Shown: positions 1 to 5,051 of the stretch, piece after piece
Position numbering within the stretch: the stretch's first letter is position 1
Layout of the letters: each line of letters starts with the position of its first letter
DNA from: an uncultured Clostridia bacterium
GTDB lineage: Bacteria; Bacillota; Clostridia; Oscillospirales; CAG-272
Assembly (NCBI GenBank): GCA_904502015.1
Contig: CAJGEA010000147.1
Coordinates: 1-5,051, forward strand
DNA: 5,051 nucleotides
Direction of reading: 5' to 3'
The notes under the pieces: generated by a model
Told to the model about the DNA's origin: nothing
The model's input: the letters and a program-made list of their open reading frames with translations, nothing else
Databases searched by the model: none
Translations under genes and position numbers: made by a program

Positions 1-419
1 ATCTCCATGGTGGAGGGCATACCGTAGTCGCAGGTAGGAACGTTACCGATGGTCAGAATAGCCTCGGGGAGGATGTACTGATCCAGCTCAACGCCTGCAA
101 CGGTGAAGGCGGTAGCTACAGGGGGGTGAGCGTGAACGACAGCACCTGCGTCAGGACGCTCCTGATACACTCTCATGTGCATCTTGATCTCGGAGGAGGG
201 GTTGAGCTTACCGTCGAGCTTGTTACCGTTGGCGTCGATCTTGATGATCATGTCGGGGGTCATGAAGCCCTTGGATACGCCGGTGGGGGTGCAGTAGTAC
301 TCGTTGGGGCCAACCTTAACCGAGATGTTACCGTCGTTAGCGGCTACGAAACCGTGATCATAGATTCTCTTACCGATGTCAACGATTTCCTTTTTGATTT
401 CGAACGGAGACTGTGCCAT
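1..419 (-). CDS. Class II (FucA/AraD-type) sugar-phosphate aldolase, partial, C-terminus beyond window
   Basis: The frame runs from an ATG at 417-419 to the left edge and gives the first 139 residues; E. coli FucA has about 215, so roughly the last third is missing. Visible family marks are AANDGNISVK at residues 26-35 (phosphate-binding loop, like the SGN segment of FucA), PSSE at 74-77 with the likely catalytic Glu77, and HAHPP at 96-100, whose His96 and His98 are the expected zinc ligands. The third zinc His (about 155 in FucA) lies outside. Family members are cytoplasmic zinc enzymes that cleave L-fuculose-1-P, rhamnulose-1-P or related substrates to DHAP and lactaldehyde, or epimerise ribulose-5-P; the exact substrate cannot be told from this part. 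The start is supported by a GAAAGG ribosome binding site 11 bases upstream. It lies 96 bases after the acetate-kinase-like gene on the same strand, with no convincing promoter or terminator between, so co-transcription is likely. Confidence 0.93.
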   Translation of the reverse strand, partial: MAQSPFEIKKEIVDIGKRIYDHGFVAANDGNISVKVGPNEYYCTPTGVSKGFMTPDMIIKIDANGNKLDGKLNPSSEIKMHMRVYQERPDAGAVVHAHPPVATAFTVAGVELDQYILPEAILTIGNVPTCDYGMPSTME

Positions 420-430
420 AGTTTTGTTTT

Positions 431-436
431 CCTTTC
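431..436 (-). promoter_or_regulatory. Ribosome binding site of the class II aldolase gene
   Basis: On the minus strand the sequence reads GAAAGGAAAAC ahead of the ATG at 417-419. The GAAAGG core matches the anti-Shine-Dalgarno sequence well, and the 11-base spacing is slightly long but usable. It supports this ATG as the start. Confidence 0.75.
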
Positions 437-515
437 GTATTGAAAATTCTTTTTATGTTTGGTGCTTCCCCTGCGTAACGGGGGATCAAATTGGGAACAA
501 TAATAAGGAAGAGAA

Positions 516-1715
516 TCAGAGAGCCTTTGCGAGGGTCTCGGTGTCGCAGGCGATCATGAACTCCTCGTCGGTGGGGATGACCAGCACCTTGGTGGCGGAG
601 TCGGGGAGAGAGATCTCCAAAATGTCGCCGTGGGGGGCGGTAGCGTTCTTCTCGGCGTCGAACTTCACGCCGAAGAAGGAGAGGTTGCCGGCGATCTTCT
701 CGCGGGTGCGACGGTCGTTCTCGCCGACGCCTGCGGTGAAGACCAGTACGTCCAGACCGTTCATCTCGGCAACGTACGCGCCGATGAGCTTGATGGCGCC
801 CTGGCACATCAGATCCATGGCCAGCTTGCAACGCTCGTTGCCCTCGTCAGCAGCCTTCCATACGTCGCGGCCGTCGTTGGAAACGCCCGAAACGCCCAGC
901 AGACCCGACTTCTTGTTCATGGCGTTGTCCATCTCGTCGGGGGTCATGCCCGTCTGCTTCATGATGTAAGTCACGAGCGAGGGGTCGATGGCGCCGCAGC
1001 GAGTACCCATAGGCAGACCGTCCTGAGGAGTGAAGCCCATGGAGGTGTCGATGGCCTTGCCGCAATCCACGGCGGTGATGGAGGAGCCGCTGCCGATGTG
1101 GCAGGTGACGATCTTGAGCTCGTCGATGGGCTTGCCCACGTACTCGGCGGCCTTGGCGGCTACGTAGCGGTGGGAGGTGCCGTGGAAGCCGTACTTACGG
1201 ATGCCGTACTTCTCGTACCACTCGTAGGGCAGAGCGTACATATACATCTTAGGCTCGATGGTGGAGTAGAAGGACGTGTCGAACACGCCGATCTGGGGGG
1301 TGGTGGGCATGAGTGCGCGGCAGGCGTAGACACCCTTGATAGCGGGCGGGCCGTGCAGGGGGTTGATGGGCACGATGGACTCGAGATACTCCATCTCAGC
1401 CTTGGTGAGCACCTGAGAGCTCTTGAACTTGCCGCCGTGTGCGAAACGGTGGCCGACGGCACCGATCTCATCCACGCTCTTGATGACACCCCACTCGGTG
1501 TCGGTCAGAAGCTTGAGAACCAGATCAATGGCCTCGTTGTGGGTGGGCATGGGGTGGTTTTCGGCGTAGGTGGCCTGACCGGGACGCTTGTGAGTGATGT
1601 TGCCCGCGGGGCCGATCTGCTCACAAAGACCCTTGGCCAGCACGGTATGCGCGTCCATATCAAAGAGCTGATACTTCAGCGACGAGCTACCGGCATTGAC
1701 AACCAGGATTTTCAT
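516..1715 (-). CDS. ackA: Acetate kinase family enzyme (acetate or propionate kinase)
   Basis: This 399-residue protein is full length for the family (about 400). It catalyses acyl-phosphate + ADP = carboxylate + ATP in the cytoplasm. Visible motifs are VVNAGSSSLK at 5-14 (Asn7, phosphate-binding fold), GHRFAHGG at 88-95 with Arg90, FDTSF at 145-149 with Asp146, FHGTSH at 177-182 with His178, TRCGAIDP at 238-245 with Arg239, AGVGEN at 328-333 and PTDEE at 381-385. All core catalytic residues are therefore present. Three positions differ from the usual pattern: Ala92 where acetate kinases usually have Val, HIGSG at 206-210 instead of HLGNG, and Tyr150 in place of His after FDTSF. The in-frame ATG at 1767-1769 is rejected because it lies at or upstream of the predicted transcript start; ATG 1713-1715 has a strong AGAAGGAG and gives the conserved N-terminus. 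No phosphotransacetylase gene is in view. The Ala92 change leaves propionate kinase activity possible. The aldolase gene follows 96 bases later. Confidence 0.97.
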   Translation of the reverse strand: MKILVVNAGSSSLKYQLFDMDAHTVLAKGLCEQIGPAGNITHKRPGQATYAENHPMPTHNEAIDLVLKLLTDTEWGVIKSVDEIGAVGHRFAHGGKFKSSQVLTKAEMEYLESIVPINPLHGPPAIKGVYACRALMPTTPQIGVFDTSFYSTIEPKMYMYALPYEWYEKYGIRKYGFHGTSHRYVAAKAAEYVGKPIDELKIVTCHIGSGSSITAVDCGKAIDTSMGFTPQDGLPMGTRCGAIDPSLVTYIMKQTGMTPDEMDNAMNKKSGLLGVSGVSNDGRDVWKAADEGNERCKLAMDLMCQGAIKLIGAYVAEMNGLDVLVFTAGVGENDRRTREKIAGNLSFFGVKFDAEKNATAPHGDILEISLPDSATKVLVIPTDEEFMIACDTETLAKAL

Positions 1716-1726
1716 GTTGAATTGTA

Positions 1727-1734
1727 CTCCTTCT
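1727..1734 (-). promoter_or_regulatory. Ribosome binding site of the acetate/propionate kinase gene
   Basis: The minus strand reads AGAAGGAG, a near-perfect Shine-Dalgarno sequence, 11 bases before the ATG at 1713-1715. It decides this start over the in-frame ATG 54 bases upstream, which has no such site. Confidence 0.9.
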
Positions 1735-1771
1735 GCGAATTTTTGATAGAAGACAAATCTATTCACCATGT

Positions 1772-1800
1772 ATTATATCAAAATGACGAAAGAATTGCAA
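1772..1800 (-). promoter_or_regulatory. Sigma-A (sigma70-type) promoter of the kinase-aldolase unit
   Basis: On the minus strand there is a -35 box TTGCAA (1795-1800), a 17-bp spacer and a perfect -10 box TATAAT (1772-1777). A TG one base before the -10 makes it an extended -10 promoter. Transcription should begin near 1765, giving a leader of about 50 nt before the kinase ATG. The position explains why the upstream in-frame ATG at 1767-1769 is not used. Confidence 0.88.
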
Positions 1801-1814
1801 GGGTTTTGCGAATT
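1793..1814. promoter_or_regulatory. Possible operator: imperfect inverted repeat over the -35 box
   Basis: The arms are AATTGCAA (1793-1800) and TTGCGAATT (1806-1814), complementary apart from one bulged G. They overlap the -35 box of the kinase promoter. A further palindrome, TTTGCAAA, lies at 1822-1829. Together they form a short cluster of TTGC(A/G)A motifs just upstream of the promoter, where a dimeric regulator could bind. No known operator consensus was recognised, and it does not match the cre spacing, so this is only a candidate. Confidence 0.25.
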
Positions 1815-1884
1815 TTTTTCATTTGCAAAGCGTACAAACTTTTTGAGTCCCTTTCGGGCATTTCGCGGCCGATTTGGGTATGAT

Positions 1885-1910
1885 AAAAAATTGTCAAATT
1901 TTTCTGACAA
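1885..1910 (-). terminator. Weak AT-rich hairpin with T-tract
   Basis: On the minus strand TTGTCA (1905-1910) pairs with TGACAA (1891-1896) across an 8-base loop and is followed by six T's (1885-1890). The stem is only 6 bp and AT-rich, so termination would be inefficient. It lies about 85 bp upstream of the kinase -35 box and could shield that promoter from read-through from the right. Confidence 0.3.
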
Positions 1911-1920
1911 AAAAATAACG

Positions 1921-1949
1921 AAATCCCATCGAACTGGACGGGATTTTTT
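1921..1949. terminator. Terminator-like hairpin, possibly bidirectional
   Basis: AAATCCC (1921-1927) pairs with GGGATTT (1940-1946) around a 12-base loop. On the plus strand the stem runs straight into TTTTTT (1944-1949). On the minus strand it is followed after five bases by a T-rich run (1909-1917). No plus-strand gene ends here, so it probably acts, if at all, as a second stop for transcripts from the lipoprotein side or for a short transcript from the TATAAT at 1962-1967. Confidence 0.4.
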
Positions 1950-2137
1950 CGCGTTTTCTTCATTATATTATGCGCATTCGGTTGCGATGGATCACTTGGG
2001 GCGGGTGAAGGGGGGGAGAAGACCGAAAAATCAGAGAAGTTTGGTGAGGGATTTGGGCATTGTGCATTTTGACGAAAGCCGTGCCGCCAAAAATCCGAAC
2101 ATACAGGAGAATACGGAAAATTTTTTCGTCCTATCGC

Positions 2138-2169
2138 AAAAAAACGCCCCCCACGCGGCGTGGGGGGCG
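2138..2169 (-). terminator. Rho-independent terminator of the lipoprotein gene
   Basis: On the minus strand a perfect 11-bp stem, CGCCCCCCACG (2159-2169) with its complement (2145-2155), encloses a 3-base loop and is followed directly by seven T's (2138-2144). It starts 6 bases after the TGA of the lipoprotein gene. The very GC-rich stem and clean T-tract make it a strong intrinsic terminator, so the lipoprotein gene is transcriptionally separate from the kinase unit. Confidence 0.96.
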
Positions 2170-2175
2170 AGGAGA

Positions 2176-4788
2176 TCAGCTCGGGAGTACGTCACCGTCG
2201 ATGCAGTGAACGACGATGGTTCGGGCAGACTTGATCCAATTCGACGCCTTTTCTACGGCGTTCCATTGTTCCATCGTGCCGTTGAAGGCGAGCTCTTGCA
2301 TGTAGTTGTCACCGAATGCATTTCCTCCGATGCTCGTTACGGTGGAGGGGATGGTGACGGTGGTCAAGGCCCGGCAGGTGCTGAAGGCACCGCCACCGAT
2401 ACTCGTCAGTCCCTCAGGGAGGATGACCGACGAAAGATTCGTGCAGCATCCGAAGGCGCCGTCCGCAATGCTCGTGACGCTGGCAGGAATGGTGATCGAC
2501 GTGAGAGCGAAGCAGTAGCCGAATGCCCATATTCCAATGTCGGTCACGCTGTTGGGTATGGTGACGGATGCAAGGCCTGCGCATCGATTGAAGGCGTTAG
2601 CACCGATGCTCGTCACGCTGTCGGGGATGACGACCGCGGTCAGGCTCTCACAGCCCGAGAAGGCGTAGTCACCAATGAACGTAACTCCGTTGGGAATGAC
2701 CAGCTCGGTGACGAGTTCTCCGTTCAGGTACAGGCGGCTGTCCAGGTAGGTGCTGGCTGACAGGGGATTGGAGGCGAAATCGCCCATGCACCAGCTTGCC
2801 AGATCGGTGATATACACGTCTCGGAGGCTGTCGCAGTTTTCAAATGCGCGATTGCCGATTTTCGCGAGGCTTTGGGGAATGGTGATGGAGGACAGACTCG
2901 CGCAATACTGGAAGGTATAATCACCAATGCCGGTTACACCCTCGGACAGCACCGCCGAGGTCAGTCCCGAGCAATACGCAAAGGCATAATTGCCGACGGA
3001 CGTGACGCTCGCGGGAACGGTAACCGAGGTCAGTGCTTCCTGCTTCCAAAAAGCGTAGGAATGGATCGCATAGCCGTGACCGTTCGGCAGGGAGGGAAGG
3101 GTCAGAGCCCGGCCGTTACCGACGTAGCCCATCAGGTAGTATGCGTCGGCGTCCTCGTCTACGTAGAACAGGCAATCGCTCACCGTGGTCAGCTTGCTTT
3201 GGCCGCTCGTGGGGGTGTAGACGTTTTTGAGATTCGGAATCATGCCCGAATCCACCGTTATGGACACGCTGGAAAGGTTGCAGATCTCGACCAGCTTGGG
3301 ACAGACTGAGAAGGTGTCCCACAGATTCTTAACGCCGCTTCCGACGGTGGCCGAAACCAGGCTCGTGCAGCCGTTGAACGTGCCGGGTTGAACTGCCGTG
3401 ATGCTGTTACCGATCACGATATGGGAGAGCGCCGAGCAATTGCTGAAGGCGTAGTTGCCCAGCTCGGTCACGCCGTGGGGGATGGTGACGCTCGTAAGAG
3501 CCGTGCAATAGGAAAAGGCGTACTCGCCGATGGCTGTTACGCTGTCGGGGATGGTGACCGTTGTGAGGTTGGGGTTACTCGCAAAGGCATATGCGCCAAT
3601 GACGGCGGTGCCGTCAGGGACGGTGACCGAGGAGAGGGCGCCGCCGCAAGCGATCAGGGTTTTGGTGACGGTTTCAAACAGCAGAACGCCGTTGCTGTGG
3701 AAGGTGGTATTCCCGCCGCTCACCGTGAACTCGGAAAGGCTGATGCAACCGTCGAAGGCGCCTTGAAGAATGTGCGTCACGCCGCTGCCGATCTTGACCG
3801 ACTTCAGCTTTTTACACCCTAAAAACGCTTCGCCGGAGATGTATTTGACGCTGTCGGGCAGGACGATGGAGGTGATTGTTGTGCCGTTGTATTGATCCGC
3901 ATCTCGGTTCATGAAGGCATAGGTGGCAACGCCGCGCGTGCCGTCGCGCAGGGTGACGTCGGCCAGATCCATGTTGCTGTCCACCACCCAGCCGTCCACG
4001 TAGTAGATGCCGTCGTCAAAGTCAAGCAGATTTTCGCATTGGTAGAACACCGAATCTCCCAGATTTGTGACCGAATCGGGGATGGTGATGGAGGAAAGGG
4101 AGGTGCAACCGGAAAATGCGCGGTCTGCAATCCGTACGAGACCGTCGCTGAGGGTGATCGAAGCAAGTGACGAGCAGTTTCGGAACGCATATGAGTCAAT
4201 GAGCGTCACGCTGTCGGGGACGGTGACAGAGGTGATGCTGCCGGTGCCCGAAAAGGCATATAAGCCAATGCCCGTCACGCGCTCGCCGTCGGGAGACACG
4301 GGTGGGATGCGAAGGTCGGTGTCGGTGCAGGTTCCCATGCCGTCAACGTAGCAGGTGCCGTTCCAATTGGAACTGAAGCGCAGTCCTTGGCTATACGCCG
4401 AAAGGTCAATGTCGGGCTGGGTTTCCGTGGGCTCGGATTCGGATTCCTCGGGCTTGCTTGTGGGCTCTGCGGACTCAGATTCGGATTCCGCAGGCTCGCT
4501 CGTGGATTCGGTAGGCTCGGATTCCGTGGGCTCACTCTCGGACTCGGTGGATTCGGTGGATTCAGGTTCGGATTCCGTCGGTTGGCTTTCTGTCTCCGAG
4601 GCACTTTCGGACGGCGCAGATGTCTCCGCAGACGTGTCCGAGGAGGTGTCCGTCGAGGTGTCCACGGATGCGCCGGAATCGGTTTCCTTGTTCGTGTTCG
4701 CGTCGTTTCCGCCGCCGCAGGCGGTCAGAGCCGCGCCCGACAAAAGCAGAGCGGACAGGAGTAGTGCGAGCAGGCGATGTTTTTTCAT
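2176..4788 (-). CDS. BspA-like leucine-rich-repeat (LRR_5) surface lipoprotein
   Basis: This 870-residue protein begins with a lipoprotein signal peptide: MKKHR, a hydrophobic stretch at about 6-20, and lipobox LTAC with Cys24. It should be lipidated and held on the outer face of the cell membrane. Residues 25-126 form a low-complexity linker of Ser, Thr, Glu and Pro, rich in ESEPTES-like units and strongly acidic. From about 157 to 835 run about 22 repeats of roughly 23 residues of the form ITIPDSVTSIG..AF..C..L, typical of LRR_5/BspA proteins. They are broken by two non-repeat stretches, near 255-290 and 505-580. The C-terminus (about 832-870) is a cap with FNGTMEQWNAV. No sortase motif, dockerin or catalytic domain is visible. 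BspA-like proteins are usually linked to adhesion or extracellular binding; the ligand here is unknown. ATG 4786-4788 is chosen because the 37-codon upstream extension would cross the promoter, and because it has an RBS and signal peptide. Confidence 0.95.
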   Translation of the reverse strand: MKKHRLLALLLSALLLSGAALTACGGGNDANTNKETDSGASVDTSTDTSSDTSAETSAPSESASETESQPTESEPESTESTESESEPTESEPTESTSEPAESESESAEPTSKPEESESEPTETQPDIDLSAYSQGLRFSSNWNGTCYVDGMGTCTDTDLRIPPVSPDGERVTGIGLYAFSGTGSITSVTVPDSVTLIDSYAFRNCSSLASITLSDGLVRIADRAFSGCTSLSSITIPDSVTNLGDSVFYQCENLLDFDDGIYYVDGWVVDSNMDLADVTLRDGTRGVATYAFMNRDADQYNGTTITSIVLPDSVKYISGEAFLGCKKLKSVKIGSGVTHILQGAFDGCISLSEFTVSGGNTTFHSNGVLLFETVTKTLIACGGALSSVTVPDGTAVIGAYAFASNPNLTTVTIPDSVTAIGEYAFSYCTALTSVTIPHGVTELGNYAFSNCSALSHIVIGNSITAVQPGTFNGCTSLVSATVGSGVKNLWDTFSVCPKLVEICNLSSVSITVDSGMIPNLKNVYTPTSGQSKLTTVSDCLFYVDEDADAYYLMGYVGNGRALTLPSLPNGHGYAIHSYAFWKQEALTSVTVPASVTSVGNYAFAYCSGLTSAVLSEGVTGIGDYTFQYCASLSSITIPQSLAKIGNRAFENCDSLRDVYITDLASWCMGDFASNPLSASTYLDSRLYLNGELVTELVIPNGVTFIGDYAFSGCESLTAVVIPDSVTSIGANAFNRCAGLASVTIPNSVTDIGIWAFGYCFALTSITIPASVTSIADGAFGCCTNLSSVILPEGLTSIGGGAFSTCRALTTVTIPSTVTSIGGNAFGDNYMQELAFNGTMEQWNAVEKASNWIKSARTIVVHCIDGDVLPS
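2295..4320 (-). repeat. Degenerate 69-bp tandem repeats encoding the LRR array
   Basis: Within the lipoprotein gene the DNA repeats with a 69-bp (23-codon) period. For example, related segments around CGTCACGCTG start at about 2467, 2536 and 2605, exactly 69 bp apart. Copies have diverged at many third positions, so this is an old protein repeat rather than recent DNA duplication. The periodicity also opens long antisense reading frames on the plus strand, which are not genes. Confidence 0.85.
4411..4698 (-). repeat. Low-complexity Ser/Thr/Glu/Pro linker-coding DNA
   Basis: This segment encodes residues 31-126 of the lipoprotein. It is built from GGATTC and GGCTCGGATTC-type short repeats (plus-strand reading) coding for Ser-Glu, Thr-Glu and Pro units. 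Such DNA can gain or lose units by slippage, so linker length may vary between strains. The role inferred is a flexible acidic stalk lifting the LRR domain through the cell wall. Confidence 0.7.
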
Positions 4789-4800
4789 GATGACATCATT

Positions 4801-4806
4801 CCTTTC
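4801..4806 (-). promoter_or_regulatory. Ribosome binding site of the lipoprotein gene
   Basis: The minus strand reads GAAAGGAATG ahead of the ATG; GAAAGG lies 12 bases before ATG 4786-4788 (about 10 from the AAAGGAA core). It supports the start that gives a clean lipoprotein signal peptide. Confidence 0.75.
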
Positions 4807-4822
4807 GAATGGATATGTCGCC

Positions 4823-4851
4823 ATTATAGCACTCTTTTCTTTCACTGTCAA
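4823..4851 (-). promoter_or_regulatory. Perfect consensus sigma-A promoter of the lipoprotein gene
   Basis: On the minus strand TTGACA (4846-4851) and TATAAT (4823-4828) are separated by exactly 17 bp, with TG one base before the -10 (extended -10). Transcription should start near 4816, leaving a leader of about 28 nt with room for little more than the ribosome binding site. No operator-like inverted repeat is seen around it, which suggests strong, largely constitutive expression. Confidence 0.95.
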
Positions 4852-4910
4852 GAAAAGTCGATAGAAATTACGGGATCCTTGCCAAAATAGAAGCGCCACG
4901 GCGGCTAAAA

Positions 4911-4927
4911 TTCAAATTTGGATTTGT
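4911..4927 (+). repeat. 17-bp direct repeat, copy 1
   Basis: TTCAAATTTGGATTTGT is identical to the copy at 4996-5012, with starts 85 bp apart. It contains the palindrome CAAATTTG. It lies upstream of the lipoprotein promoter, outside any gene I can support. Confidence 0.8.
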
Positions 4928-5019
4928 GCCTGCGGCACGGCTCCGGCTCGGGATAGGTTGTCTCGCGCTTGCCATCTCACCCGAGGGAATGGCTCTTCAA
5001 ATTTGGATTTGTAGGTGAG
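4926..5019. repeat. Hairpin-rich DNA between and around the direct repeats, possible small repeat element
   Basis: Inverted repeats seen are GTGCC/GGCAC (4926-4930 with 4934-4938, 3-base loop), CTCGGG/CCCGAG (4947-4952 with 4980-4985) and CTCACC/GGTGAG (4976-4981 with 5014-5019). The last two overlap and would be alternative foldings. With the flanking 17-bp repeats this looks like a non-coding dispersed element, but no transposase or clear terminal inverted repeat is visible, and the right end may lie beyond the window. Confidence 0.4.
4996..5012 (+). repeat. 17-bp direct repeat, copy 2
   Basis: This is an exact copy of the 17-mer at 4911-4927. Here it is preceded by GGCTC and followed by AGGTGAG, so the identity stops sharply at both ends. 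Identity over 17 bases at this spacing is unlikely by chance. Confidence 0.8.
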
Positions 5020-5051
5020 TTAGGGCGGTCACAGCGTGGGGGTGTCGGGGG

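Larger units (their letters stand above)
1716..2175. other. 460-bp intergenic region between the lipoprotein and kinase genes
   Basis: This stretch holds the lipoprotein terminator (2138-2169), two hairpins with T-tracts (1885-1910 and 1921-1949), an isolated TATAAT on the minus strand at 1962-1967 with no good -35 box, and the kinase promoter and leader. The remaining part, 1970-2137, shows nothing convincing: short reading frames there lack ribosome binding sites or family features. No riboswitch or T-box was recognised; the leader of about 50 nt is too short for one. Confidence 0.7.

Noticed and set aside
467..485. Small TCCCC/GGGGA hairpin between the kinase and aldolase genes
   Set aside because: The stem is only 5 bp with no T-tract on either strand, so it is not a terminator. 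It could be a processing site, but nothing supports that.
440..510. Possible separate promoter for the aldolase gene
   Set aside because: The best boxes found (TTACGC, 15 bp, CATAAA) are poor. Co-transcription from the kinase promoter explains the layout better.
1821..1837. Catabolite-response (cre) site upstream of the kinase promoter
   Set aside because: TTTGCAAAGCGTACAAA has the outer TG and CA, but the central CG is off by one or more bases from the cre spacing, so it does not fit the consensus.
630..1883. 417-codon plus-strand frame opposite the kinase gene
   Set aside because: It mirrors the acetate kinase gene, with Gly/Val/Asp/His-rich composition typical of antisense frames. The minus-strand protein has all the family motifs.
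1778..1963. 61-codon minus-strand frame starting MKKTRKNP
   Set aside because: It starts directly at the orphan TATAAT, has no Shine-Dalgarno sequence, runs through both hairpins and the kinase promoter, and resembles no known protein.
1967..2071. 34-codon minus-strand frame (MHNAQIPH...) in the intergenic region
   Set aside because: It has no ribosome binding site, its sequence is low in complexity with many Pro and His, and it lies after the lipoprotein terminator with no promoter in front.
2113..2130. AT-rich near-palindrome ACGGAAAATTTTTTCGTC after the lipoprotein terminator
   Set aside because: It is a short, imperfect A/T run that pairs only weakly. The preceding terminator already accounts for transcription stopping.
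1768..2760. 330-codon plus-strand open frame across the intergenic region and the lipoprotein gene
   Set aside because: It is antisense to the terminator and to the LRR repeats, its composition is that of a shadow frame, and it lacks a ribosome binding site and any recognisable domain.
5013..5051. Coding sequence at the right edge on the minus strand
   Set aside because: The frame reads as Pro-rich low-complexity sequence through the repeat and stops in the hairpin region. There is no start in view and no family feature.

Overview
The window looks like chromosomal DNA of a low-to-medium-GC Gram-positive anaerobe, most likely a gut Clostridia-type Bacillota. This is inferred from three things: strong AAGGAG/GAAAGG ribosome binding sites, consensus sigma-A promoters, and a BspA-like leucine-rich-repeat lipoprotein with an acidic Ser/Thr/Glu linker, a protein style common in such organisms. 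No rRNA, tRNA, CRISPR array, transposase or phage gene is visible. All three real genes lie on the minus strand, so transcription runs from right to left.

Layout from right to left. The right edge (about 4852-5051) is non-coding and carries a 17-bp exact direct repeat around hairpin-forming GC-rich DNA. Next is a perfect consensus promoter (TTGACA, 17 bp, TATAAT), a ribosome binding site, and a large lipoprotein gene (2176-4788, 870 aa). The lipoprotein has a lipobox Cys24, a roughly 100-residue acidic linker and about 22 LRR_5/BspA-type repeats. A textbook Rho-independent terminator (2138-2169) follows its stop codon directly. A 460-bp gene-free stretch (1716-2175) holds that terminator, two weaker hairpins with T-tracts, and a strong extended -10 promoter. 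That promoter serves an acetate/propionate kinase gene (ackA-like, 516-1715, 399 aa). Ninety-six bases further on starts a class II (FucA/AraD-type) aldolase gene, which runs off the left edge (1-419, first 139 residues).

How the genes fit together. The kinase and aldolase are co-directional, closely spaced, and have no terminator between them, so they probably form one transcript. A FucA-type aldolase would split a deoxy-sugar phosphate (fuculose-1-P or rhamnulose-1-P) into DHAP and lactaldehyde. Lactaldehyde can be routed through propanediol to propionyl-phosphate, and an acyl kinase would then harvest ATP. The kinase carries Ala rather than Val at a position that limits acyl size in acetate kinases, and propionate kinases also have Ala there, as I recall. 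The two-gene arrangement is therefore compatible with propionate formation from fucose or rhamnose; this is a hypothesis. The lipoprotein is a separate, independently promoted and terminated unit with a likely surface-binding role. I see no clear evidence of an undescribed system. The points most worth checking are the kinase pocket change and the repeat element at the right edge.
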